NCBI GenBank assembly: GCA_963843685.1
Contig: CAWJLO010000009.1
Location: 47,269-111,268 of the forward strand
Origin: DASQHL01 sp963843685
GTDB taxonomy: Bacteria; Chloroflexota; Dehalococcoidia; DSTF01; JACRBR01
Direction: 5' to 3'
Length of the DNA stretch: 64,000 nt
Below the pieces are notes generated by a model, which was not told where the DNA came from, made no database searches, and worked only from the letters and a program-made list of their open reading frames with translations. How positions within the stretch are numbered: the first letter of the stretch is position 1; each line of letters starts with the position of its first letter. Of this stretch, positions 53,028 through 61,303 are shown one piece after another. A program made the position numbers and the translations under genes.

Positions 53028-55922
53028 CTACTTCCGCCGTTTGGGCGCTGACTTGGTCCTGGCCGTGGACTTCGGCTTTGCGGCAGGCCGAGCGGGGCGC
53101 GCCTTGGGGGCGGCCTTTTTAGGCGCTGTGGGCTTCCTGGCCGCGGTCGTCTTCTTCGCCGCGGGCTTCGGCTTCCTTGTCGCCGCCGGCTTCTTCGCGG
53201 CGGGCTTCCTGGCAACGGGCGCTGCCTTCTTGGCGGGCGGCTTCTTGGCAACCGGCGCCGCCGGACGCGAGCTCGATCGCGCGGGCGACGACTTGCCCTT
53301 TGGCGGCCGTCTCCCCTTGATGGGCACCGGCTTCTTGCCGCGCTGCGACGCGGGGGACGGCTCAAGCCCCTCCAGCGCAGCCTGCTCCGCCGGCGGCGAG
53401 CCCTTGCCGCCGCCATTATCGCCGCCCGGTCCCGTCGATCCCATCTCGATCGTCGCAAGCGCGGCCACGGAGTCGCCCTGGGCGACGTTGATCACGGACA
53501 CTCCCTGCGCCGAGCGACCCGTCACGCGGATGCTGTCCATGCGCGTGCGGATGACGATGCCGTCCTTGCTGATGACGATCAGCTCCATCGACGGGTTTAC
53601 GGTGCGCGAGGCGACGACCTTGCCGGTCTTCGACGTAATCGCGTAGTTCCGCACGCCCTGGCCGCCGCGGTTGGTGATCCGGTACTCCTCGAACGGGGTG
53701 CGCTTGCCGTAGCCGTTCTCGGTGATGCTGAAGAGCTCGTGTCCCGGCGTCACCGCCTCGAGCGAGACGACGCGTCCGCCCTTCTCGAGCTTGATCCCGC
53801 GGACACCTCCGGACGTCCGGGAGGCCGAGCGCAGCACGGATACGGGGAAGCGGATCGCCTGGCCGTTCGACGTGATCATCACGATCTCGTCTTCGTCGTG
53901 CACGAGGCGCGCGGCGATGAACTCGTCACCCTTCTCCAGGTCCATGGCGATCTTGCCGTTGCGACGGACTTCCTTGAATTCGGGCAGCGGCGTCTTCTTG
54001 ACTTCGCCGCTGGCGGTCGCCATCACCATGAAGTCCTTGCCGTAGTCGGCGATGGAGACGATCGCCGTGACGGTCTCGCCAGGCTCGCAGTCGATGACGT
54101 TCACGAGTGGGATGCCCTTCGCCTGGCGCTTGGCGTCCGGCAGGTCGAAGGCTCGGGCCTGGAACACGCGGCCGCGCTCCGTGAAGAAGAGGACGCTGTC
54201 ATGCGTGTCGCAGACGATGAGGCGCCGGACGGCGTCCTCCTCCCGCGTCACCATGCCAGTGATGCCCTTGCCGCCGCGGCGCTGGAGGCGGTACGTCTCG
54301 AGCGGCAGCCGCTTCACGTAGCCGCGGTTCGACAGCGTGACGACGACCTCCTGGTGCGGCACCAGGTCCTCTTCGGCGATGTCCTCCGCGCCCGCGTCGA
54401 TGATCTGCGTCTTGCGCTCGTCCGCGTAGTCCTTCTTGACTTCGATCATGTCGTCGCGGATGAGGTAGTCGATCTTTCGCGGGCTCTTGAGCAAGTCCTC
54501 CAGGTAGTTGATCCGCTTGATCAGCTCCTTGAACTCCTCCTCGATCTTCTCGCGCTCCAGCCTTGCGAGGCGGCGTAGCTGCAGGTCCAACACGGCCTGC
54601 GCCTGCCGGTCGCTCATGCCCCACGGCTTCGCCATCAGCTTCTCTTTGGCGTCGTCCGCGGAGGCCGCGCCCCGGATGAGGGCGATGATCTTGTCGAGGT
54701 CCTTCAGCGCGATGAGGTAGCCCTGGAGGATGTGCTCGCGCTCTCTCGCGCGCTCCAGCTCGAACTGCGTGCGACGGCGGATGACGTCGCGGCGATGCTC
54801 GATGTACGCCTCGAGCATCTTCTTGAGGCCCATCGTCTTCGGCTGGCCCGCATCGAGCGCCACCATGTTGACGGGGAACGACGACTGCATCGCCGTGTGC
54901 TTGTACAGCTGGTTCAGGACGCTCGCCGCCTGTCCCTCCCGCCCCAGCTCGATGACGATGCGCATGCCGTGCCGGTCGGACTCATCGCGCAGGTCGCTGA
55001 TGCCGACGATCTTCCGGTCTTTGACGAGATCCGCGATCTTCTCGATCAGCGTCGCCTTGTTCACCTGGTACGGGAGCTCTGAGACGATGATCTGCTCCCG
55101 GTTGCCCTTCGCCATCTGCTCGATGCGCGCCCGCGCCTGCACGACGATGCGCCCGCGGCCATCCGCGTACGCCTCCTTGATGGCATCGCGCATCGTGTCG
55201 TGGCGCTTGCCCTCGTCGTCGAGCTGCGAGTCCTTTCGCATGCGGTAGACGATTCCGCCCGTGGGGAAGTCCGGGCCCTTGACGATCTCCGCCAGCTCCT
55301 CGGTCGTCGTCTCAGGGTTCTCGATCAGGGCAATGACGGCGTCGCAGATCTCGCCGAGGTTGTGCGGCGGGATCTTCGTCGCCATGCCCACGGCGATGCC
55401 GTCCGCGCCGTTGAGCAGCAGGTTCGGGACGCGCGCGGGCAGCACCCACGGCTCCTGGCGGGCGTCGTCGTAGGTCGGCAGCGTGTCGACCGTGTTGCTG
55501 TCGATGTCGGCGAGCAGCTCTTCCGCGATACGCGCCATCCGGGCTTCCGTGTACCGCATGGCGGCCGGCGGGTCGCCGTCCACGCTGCCGAAGTTGCCCT
55601 GGCCGTCGACGAGCGGGTAGCGCATCGAGAAGTCCTGGGCCAGGCGCGCCATGGCCTCGTAGACCGGGCTGTCGCCGTGCGGGTGGTACTTGCCGAGCAC
55701 TTCACCGACGACGGTGGCGCTCTTGCGGTACGCGGTTGTGGGGCGGAGCCCCATCTCGTGCATCGCGAAGAGGATGCGGCGCTGCACGGGCTTCAGGCCG
55801 TCGCGTACGTCCGGAAGCGCCCGCGCCACGATTACGCTCATGGCGTAGTCGAGGTACGACGAGCGCATCTCCTCTTCGATGCGGCGGTTGCGAATGTTGC
55901 CGAATCCGGAATCCTGGGTCAT
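53028..55922 (-). CDS. gyrA: DNA gyrase subunit A with a basic C-terminal tail
   Basis: A 964-residue GyrA that cuts and rejoins DNA to introduce negative supercoils. The catalytic Tyr is in AAMRYTEARM, the breakage-reunion domain precedes it, and the GyrA-box QRRGGKG begins the DNA-wrapping beta-pinwheel. After about residue 835 the sequence changes to a Lys/Ala/Pro/Arg-rich tail (KKPPAKKAAPVARKPAAKK) of roughly 100 residues, absent from typical GyrA and resembling histone H1-like tails. gyrB is not in the window. A promoter and an 18-bp direct repeat lie upstream. Confidence 0.95.
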   Translation of the reverse strand: MTQDSGFGNIRNRRIEEEMRSSYLDYAMSVIVARALPDVRDGLKPVQRRILFAMHEMGLRPTTAYRKSATVVGEVLGKYHPHGDSPVYEAMARLAQDFSMRYPLVDGQGNFGSVDGDPPAAMRYTEARMARIAEELLADIDSNTVDTLPTYDDARQEPWVLPARVPNLLLNGADGIAVGMATKIPPHNLGEICDAVIALIENPETTTEELAEIVKGPDFPTGGIVYRMRKDSQLDDEGKRHDTMRDAIKEAYADGRGRIVVQARARIEQMAKGNREQIIVSELPYQVNKATLIEKIADLVKDRKIVGISDLRDESDRHGMRIVIELGREGQAASVLNQLYKHTAMQSSFPVNMVALDAGQPKTMGLKKMLEAYIEHRRDVIRRRTQFELERAREREHILQGYLIALKDLDKIIALIRGAASADDAKEKLMAKPWGMSDRQAQAVLDLQLRRLARLEREKIEEEFKELIKRINYLEDLLKSPRKIDYLIRDDMIEVKKDYADERKTQIIDAGAEDIAEEDLVPHQEVVVTLSNRGYVKRLPLETYRLQRRGGKGITGMVTREEDAVRRLIVCDTHDSVLFFTERGRVFQARAFDLPDAKRQAKGIPLVNVIDCEPGETVTAIVSIADYGKDFMVMATASGEVKKTPLPEFKEVRRNGKIAMDLEKGDEFIAARLVHDEDEIVMITSNGQAIRFPVSVLRSASRTSGGVRGIKLEKGGRVVSLEAVTPGHELFSITENGYGKRTPFEEYRITNRGGQGVRNYAITSKTGKVVASRTVNPSMELIVISKDGIVIRTRMDSIRVTGRSAQGVSVINVAQGDSVAALATIEMGSTGPGGDNGGGKGSPPAEQAALEGLEPSPASQRGKKPVPIKGRRPPKGKSSPARSSSRPAAPVAKKPPAKKAAPVARKPAAKKPAATRKPKPAAKKTTAARKPTAPKKAAPKARPARPAAKPKSTARTKSAPKRRK

Positions 55923-55934
55923 GAAGCTGTTTCT

Positions 55935-55976
55935 CGTGCCACGCGCGTAGACAGGTGGCGTGCCACGCGCGTAGAC
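55935..55976. repeat. 18-bp direct repeat in the gyrA leader
   Basis: CGTGCCACGCGCGTAGAC occurs at 55935-55952 and again at 55959-55976, a period of 24 bases, between the gyrA promoter and its start codon. It may be a binding site, for example for supercoiling control. Confidence 0.6.
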
Positions 55977-56002
55977 CAGCGCGGTGCGATCTGACTAGGG
56001 CA

Positions 56003-56031
56003 GTTTAACATTTGGCCAGGATTACGGGCAA
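56003..56031 (-). promoter_or_regulatory. Probable gyrA promoter
   Basis: On the minus strand TTGCCC (56031-56026) and TTAAAC (56008-56003) are separated by exactly 17 bases, about 80 bases upstream of the gyrA ATG. The hpf promoter has the same -35. Confidence 0.5.
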
Positions 56032-56033
56032 TT

Positions 56034-56453
56034 TTAGCGCACGAGACGGCGTTCGTTGCCCGATAACGGGCAGTACGCGTCGTTCCGGTACAGCTCATTC
56101 GTAAAGAGTCCTACCGATTGGCTCCTCCCGCCACCGATGGTGCCGTTCGACAGGTCGGCGACGCCAATCGAACTCGTGGCGTGACTCCTGATGATGATGA
56201 CCTTGTACCCTCTGCTTGGGAGGTCGCGGTACAGTTCGACCGTCACTTCGTCCGGTCGATAGTAGTCGACCTTGTATCCGGCGCTCTTGAGCTGCGTCGC
56301 CGCGCTCGAGATGAAGTCCGGATCAGGATCTGTGATCGCCAGCTGATCGATGATGACGGCTCGCGGGCCCGACGGCGTGTCGCGTGATGACAGCCCGAGC
56401 AGCGTGAGTCCGGCGACGCCGGCGACGAGCAGCAAGGCCGCACCCGCGAGCAC
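56034..56453 (-). CDS. Truncated exported hypothetical protein
   Basis: A 139-residue open frame with an N-terminal membrane or signal segment (MLAGAALLLVAGVAGLTLLGL), then AVIIDQLAITDPDPDFISSA, a Tyr/Arg-rich stretch (VDYYRPDEVTVELY) and a Ser/His motif VIIIRSHATSS. It stops just before the gyrA promoter. The sequence breaks off in what looks like the middle of a domain, so it is probably a decayed or frameshifted copy of a longer protein. Family not recognised. Confidence 0.5.
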   Translation of the reverse strand: MLAGAALLLVAGVAGLTLLGLSSRDTPSGPRAVIIDQLAITDPDPDFISSAATQLKSAGYKVDYYRPDEVTVELYRDLPSRGYKVIIIRSHATSSIGVADLSNGTIGGGRSQSVGLFTNELYRNDAYCPLSGNERRLVR

Positions 56454-56609
56454 GACCTTCGCCCGCCATGAGAGTCACGCGCCGGATCCGAACTCGCGCT
56501 GACTGCCTCGCACGGCATCGCTGACCACGTCCTGAACCTAGACCAGTACCGCTCCGCGTGCGGCGTCTGCCGGCAGGGTTGCAGTCTTCTCGCTCAACAC
56601 AACACGAGT

Positions 56610-57329
56610 CTACCCTGACTGGGCAGCGGGCAACTGAATCGTGGGAGCAGCGTCCGGCTGCTCGGAGATGCGCTCCGCCCGCACCACGAGACGCTTGTCG
56701 TACTGGTGCGTGGCCGAGTTGAACGTCCCGCTGCAGGTGATCAGCGTGACGCTCTCTTTCGGCGTGGGACCGACGATGGTGTCAACGGGCGCCGAGCCGG
56801 AGTCGTACTGATGGCTCGACACCACGGAGTACTTGTACACGGTCCCGTCCGCGAGGCGCACCTGGATCAGATCGCCGAGCTTCAGATCCTTGAGGTTCCA
56901 GAACACGGCCTCGCCGACGTGGATGTAGTCGACGTGTCCGGCGAAGACGGCGTTGCCTGGGAAGCCGGGGTGGGCGCTGAAGTCGTACCAGACGGTGTCG
57001 GTCGCGTTGTCCGGCGCCTGCATCACGCCGTTCGCGTCGAGCCCCTTCTGCACCACCGGCGCGTCGATCTTGGCGTTCGCGATGATCAGGCGCGCGACCG
57101 GAGAATCGTCGCCGGGCGGGAATTGCCCGGAAGGCGTGGGCGTGGGGCCGGGCGTGGGTGGTGTGATCCGCTCGCCGAAGCCGGGGATCGTTTCAAGGCT
57201 GCTGTTGCCGGTCTGGCCGCCGAAGAGGTTCGGAGCCGCGATCGCGAACAGGACGCCTGCCGCGATCAACATCGCGGTGCCCAGCGCGATTAAGACGATG
57301 GAAACCTTGTTCTGGTCGACCTTCACCAC
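56610..57329 (-). CDS. Sortase, class E/F-like
   Basis: A 239-residue membrane-anchored transpeptidase. The N-terminal helix is VSIVLIALGTAMLIAAGVLF. The catalytic His is in VFAGHVDYIHVGEAVFW, the Cys in VTLITCSG and the Arg in KRLVVRAER, with a Pro/Thr-rich linker between helix and domain. GTG codons at 57329 and 57326 are preferred over the ATG at 57449, which overlaps the next sortase. It is the last of three sortases in a row. Confidence 0.9.
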   Translation of the reverse strand: MVKVDQNKVSIVLIALGTAMLIAAGVLFAIAAPNLFGGQTGNSSLETIPGFGERITPPTPGPTPTPSGQFPPGDDSPVARLIIANAKIDAPVVQKGLDANGVMQAPDNATDTVWYDFSAHPGFPGNAVFAGHVDYIHVGEAVFWNLKDLKLGDLIQVRLADGTVYKYSVVSSHQYDSGSAPVDTIVGPTPKESVTLITCSGTFNSATHQYDKRLVVRAERISEQPDAAPTIQLPAAQSG

Positions 57330-57399
57330 ACCGCGTCCCCTGCCACCCACGATAGCATCCGAGGCGAGTCGACGCTCATGGCGCCGACGATGCCCGACG

Positions 57400-58242
57400 T
57401 CAGATGCGCACGCCGCGCGCCACCAACCGGTTGCTGTACTCGCCGCCACCGAAGGTCCCGACGCACGTGATCAGCGTGATCACGTCCTGGCCCGTCTGGC
57501 GCACGAATTGCGTGAAATCGCCCTCGGGATCAGCCCACTGGACCCACTGGATCGAATAGTTGATCGGCCCGCTCGGCGTGTTCACGGTCACCGTCGCACC
57601 CGCCTGGAGATTGCGCAGGCTCCAGAACACCGCCGGCCCGGGGCACTGGCATGCTCCGATGCGGTAGTAGTCCACGTGTCCGGCGAACACCAGATTCGCG
57701 CCCGGCTGCCCGGGCATACCGCCGAGGCCCGGCCAACCCGAGAAGTCGTAGAGGATCACGTCGTAGGCGCCCACGGGATTCCCCATCTGGCCGTTCTGGC
57801 CGACGGTCTCGCTGTTCACGGTGGCATTGACGCTGATCGACGGGATGGAGAGGGTGTACGCGGTCCCTCGTGCGGCTCCCGGCCCGCTCAGGTTCGGGTT
57901 CACGGCTGCGCGGGGCGCCGAAGCGTTGGCTGATGGCCGGCTGGCGCCCGCCCCGGTCGACTGCAAGCCGGCGTTGGCGGGCGTCGGCGTCGCAGCGGGC
58001 GTCGCGGTGTCCGTAATGCCCGGTGTAGGTGAATCAGGCACGTGCGTCGCCGTGGGTGCCAGCACCTGCTGCGCGTTACCGCCACCGCCAGACGTCGCCA
58101 GGGCGACGCCTCCGGCTACCACCACGATCAGGAGCGCGGGCGCGACGACCATCAGCCCTCGTTTGGCGGAGCTGCTCTCGCGCCAGAGCGTCGGCAGCTT
58201 TTCTCGCCAGAGCGTCAGCAGTCTCTCTCGCAGATCTCTCAT
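57400..58242 (-). CDS. Sortase, class E/F-like
   Basis: A 280-residue sortase. It begins with a duplicated LLTLWREKLPTLWRE segment and a membrane helix (LMVVAPALLIVVVAGGVAL), then a Pro/Thr/Ala-rich linker of about 70 residues. The catalytic His is in VFAGHVDYYRIG, the Cys in ITLITCVG and the Arg in NRLVARGVRI. It is followed by another sortase, same strand, 71 nt away. Confidence 0.9.
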   Translation of the reverse strand: MRDLRERLLTLWREKLPTLWRESSSAKRGLMVVAPALLIVVVAGGVALATSGGGGNAQQVLAPTATHVPDSPTPGITDTATPAATPTPANAGLQSTGAGASRPSANASAPRAAVNPNLSGPGAARGTAYTLSIPSISVNATVNSETVGQNGQMGNPVGAYDVILYDFSGWPGLGGMPGQPGANLVFAGHVDYYRIGACQCPGPAVFWSLRNLQAGATVTVNTPSGPINYSIQWVQWADPEGDFTQFVRQTGQDVITLITCVGTFGGGEYSNRLVARGVRI

Positions 58243-58311
58243 CCCGCTCCCCTTTACGTGACTTGAGTATCATCGACCACCGGACAGGCGGCCGTTTATC
58301 AGGGCGAACGC

Positions 58312-59049
58312 CTAAACTCGCCGGCCCCAGACAATCGTGCGATGGTCGTAGTGACCGGCCTCGAACGTGCCGCCACACGTGATGATGGTGACGGACTCGT
58401 CGGCGGTCGCCGAAACAATGTCGCTCCAATCGACGCCCGCGTCGTTCGCAGAGATCTGCTTGTTGAACTCGACCTTGTAGTTGTACTTCGTCCCGTCCTT
58501 CATCTGGATGGTGATCATGTCACCGGGGACCAGCTCGTGGAGCCGCCAGAACACCGCCGGACCGTAGTGGATGTAGTCGACGTGGCCAGCCAACACCACG
58601 TTGCCGCCATCACCGGGAAGTCCGCCGTCGTTTGGCCACTGCGAGAAGTCGTAGTAGGCCACGTCCGTCGGCCCGTTCGGATTGGGCATCTGGCCATCAC
58701 TGCCCACGACCTTGTACGAGAACGGGGCATCGACGCCGATCTTCGGGATGATGAGCTTGTCACCGTTGAAGTCCCCGCGGCCCGGTGTGCCGACGCCGCG
58801 CGCCGCGAGGTCCGCGTGCGTGAGCAGATCGCCGGGGGAGATTGCGATCGGCGTCAGAATGCCAGCATGTACGGCCGTGGCCGAAGGCGCCGCGGTGGCC
58901 GACTTCGTGGCGTGTCCCGTCGGCGTTGCGTTCTTCTTCGAACCGCCGCCGCAGGCGGCGGCTGCCAGAGCCACGGCCAGGGCGACCACGCCGAGCACGA
59001 CCGATCGTCCTACGAAGCGCACGCGTCGGTTCGATCCGTTCAAGACCAT
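58312..59049 (-). CDS. Sortase, class E/F-like, predicted lipoprotein
   Basis: A 245-residue sortase. Unlike the other two, its N-terminal helix ends in a lipobox-like ALAAAACGGG, which suggests lipid anchoring. A short Thr/Ala-rich linker follows. The catalytic His is in VLAGHVDYIHYGPAVFWRL, the Cys in VTIITCGG and the Arg in HRTIVWGRR. The ATG at 59049 has an AAGGA box. The C-terminus of the surface protein lies 205 nt upstream on the same strand. Confidence 0.9.
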   Translation of the reverse strand: MVLNGSNRRVRFVGRSVVLGVVALAVALAAAACGGGSKKNATPTGHATKSATAAPSATAVHAGILTPIAISPGDLLTHADLAARGVGTPGRGDFNGDKLIIPKIGVDAPFSYKVVGSDGQMPNPNGPTDVAYYDFSQWPNDGGLPGDGGNVVLAGHVDYIHYGPAVFWRLHELVPGDMITIQMKDGTKYNYKVEFNKQISANDAGVDWSDIVSATADESVTIITCGGTFEAGHYDHRTIVWGRRV

Positions 59050-59200
59050 TCCATCCTTACGGGGTCCTGCCGGGGGACCCAAACGCCCACCATAATGCCA
59101 CATTTTTCGCCAGAGACCTCTTGTCATGTGTTGCAATTCCAATGTGCGTGCGCCCGCGGCCCGAAGCGGATACGCCCGCGCGCCATGCTCCGGATGCACA

Positions 59201-59230
59201 CCGGGGGCCCCTCTCGCGAGGGGCCCCCGG
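59201..59230. terminator. 13-bp GC-rich hairpin downstream of the surface protein
   Basis: CCGGGGGCCCCTC and GAGGGGCCCCCGG form a perfect 13-bp stem with a TCGC loop. A weaker stem (AAGGAC/GTCCTT, 59234-59249) follows. No T tract is present, but the position after the surface-protein stop suggests termination or attenuation before the sortases. Confidence 0.6.
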
Positions 59231-59254
59231 TTTAAGGACAGTTGTCCTTACAGG

Positions 59255-60713
59255 TTACTTGCCAGCGCGGCGCGTAACCATGCCACCGGCAACCAGGGCG
59301 ACCGAGCCCATGGCCAGCGCGATCAGCGTCCACATCGAGAAGCTGCCCGTGCTGTCCTGACCCAGGTACCCACCGGTACCGGTGTTCGGGCCGACGATTC
59401 CGCCAGTCGGCGTGCTCGTCGGAACCGGCCCTGCCGGGACGGTCGGGGTCGGCTGCAGGCAGTCGATGCGGATCGACGCCTGGACGTCGCCCGACTGCAC
59501 GACCACGGTCGTTCCGGCGATTCCGAGCCGGACAGCGGCGTGATGGTGCTGGAAGCGCTAGCCGCCCGTCGTCGTCGTCTGGATCGGGTTCGCCGTACCC
59601 AGAGCAACGACGCTGAACGTCACGCCTGTGTTGTCGACAACGTCGTTGCCGGCGGAGTCGGTAACCTTCGCCGTGACCGTCGAGGTCGCCGTGCCGTCGC
59701 AGGCGATCGCGGCCGGGTCAGCCGTCAGAGCGATGTTCGCCGGGACACCCGTCACGGTGAAGTCGAGGGTCTTGGTGACCGTGCCCGACTCACCGATCTG
59801 CGCGCCGGGGATCTTCGAACTGAGCGTCGCCGAACCAGCCGTGTCGCCACAGACCACGTTGTACTCGCCAATGGTCGAGCCGTCGGCGCAGGCACGAGGG
59901 TCGTGCCGGTGCCCACGCTCGAGCTCAGGTCCGCGACCGAGGAGCTTGACGTCGCGAACGTGATGTTCGGGATACCAGCAAGGCTAGTGCCGTCGATGTC
60001 CGTGTAACCTGCGTCACGATGCCGGCACGAGTCGGAGCCGAGATGCTGTCAGTTAGACGCGCAGCTTGCCGCGGCTTCCTGGATCGTCGTCTTGTTAAGC
60101 GACCGCCGTGAACGAGATGTCGTGCGGCGTGCCAACGACAGTCGCGGGAACCGACACCGAGGTCGAGTCCTGGACAACGTCCAGCGAGAGGCTGGCGCCC
60201 GGCGAGTTGCTGCCCGGGCCGTCAAGCGTGTACACGACGTACCCGTCGTCGCCCGTGACGCCGCCGGCGCAGTCGGTGTCCGCACCGGCCGCGAGGTCGG
60301 TGCAGTGGATGAGGCCGTCAACAGACGTAGAGTCGTCCGCCGTCAAGGCCCTTCGGGTTGAGCGTCATGTCCGTCGCGGAGCCATCCGTCTTGGCCACGA
60401 TCCACACCAGGCCGGTGCTCGTCGACGTGCCGACCTGGCCGCCGCTCGCGGTGGCCGCGTCGTCAAGCGACACATTCGAGATGAACGTGGCAAGCTGCAG
60501 CGGGTCCGTGAGGTCGCAGCGGGTACGCCTGCACGCCGCGGTCGTCGCGTCACAGTCCGTGACGCCGGCGCCCGCCTCGAGCGCGTTGGCCACGTTCGCG
60601 TTGATCACCCAGACAGTCGTCGGGTGGGCCTGGGTCGTCTGGGGCCGTCAGAGCCCCGAATCCCGGCGACAGCGACGGCCATCGACCGCAGCCAGTACCA
60701 TTAACTTCTTCAA
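59255..60713 (-). pseudogene. Ig-like (Big_1-type) surface protein with a C-terminal sorting signal, broken in many frames
   Basis: A TTG at 60713, behind an AGGAGG box, starts a signal-peptide-like stretch (LKKLMVLAAV). Protein-like segments then lie in changing frames: INANVANALEAGAGVTDC, DGLIHCTDLAAGADTDC, GTSLAGIPNITFATSSSS, a Big_1-like domain (LTADPAAIACDGTATSTVTA), and finally a C-terminal GPNTGTGGYLGQ motif, helix WTLIALAMGSVALVAGGMV and tail TRRAGK. At least six indels are implied; restored length would be about 460-480 residues. The three sortases directly downstream are its likely processing enzymes. Confidence 0.75.
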
Positions 60714-61303
60714 GGTGTCTCCTCCTGTTGGGTACGCGGCGCTTTCCTCAAGCCCGCGTATCGGCCGAATCTGCGATTGTGTTCCTTCAACTGCCGTTCA
60801 ACGGAACGAGCTTCGTCCTGCGTTCCCGCGTCGTCCTCGGCCGAGTTATGGCGACGCGATGCGGGACTTCAGACGTCCGCCGGTTGGCCTCCTGCCCTCC
60901 TTTCCTCCTCCATTGACGGGGCGTTTCTCCGCATCCTGCGGGGACCACGGCCGGCGCCTTCATCCGGGCGCCATGCCGTATAACGCCCGGGCCGAGGGGA
61001 AGGTTAACCGCCAAAATGGAGACTTTTCATCGGGGTTTGCCCTAGAATCTCGACCCTGCTGCCAGACTCAAATTCCATACCACCCAGACTCGAATCTTCA
61101 GGGCAGCTTCAGGTGAAACGCAGGCTCATGCGATGCCCGCTCGGGATTATCGAGCCAACGAGTATCAAGCACCCCAACTTGAATCTAGTGGCTCCGACAG
61201 CGCGCCTAGACGCCGAAGAGACGCGACAATCGAGGAAGCGCCAAACGGGGCGGCATCGGTCCACGTCTCGACGACGAGATAGTGTCTTGCCGCGCGGCAT
61301 CTG
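60714..61303. other. Intergenic region upstream of the surface protein
   Basis: About 590 bases with no convincing gene. The minus strand holds a TTAACC-N18-TTATAC promoter-like pair near 60974-61008. It also has a short open stretch (MEEERRAGGQPADV, then an in-frame stop, then LKEHNRRFGRYAGLRKAP) that could be a small gene broken by one base, and GC-rich inverted repeats. The leader would be long. Confidence 0.4.

Noticed and set aside
52562..53458. 298-codon version of the flavin-binding protein
   Set aside because: The extra N-terminal 146 codons are an Arg/Pro-rich shadow of the gyrA tail. The ATG at 53020 starts the family fold.
61034..61042. Cyclic-di-GMP-I riboswitch on the minus strand
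   Set aside because: Only the GGGCAAACC nonamer is present; the second conserved segment (GACGCAAAGCC-like) and the tetraloop-receptor pair are not seen. It is kept only as a low-scoring finding.
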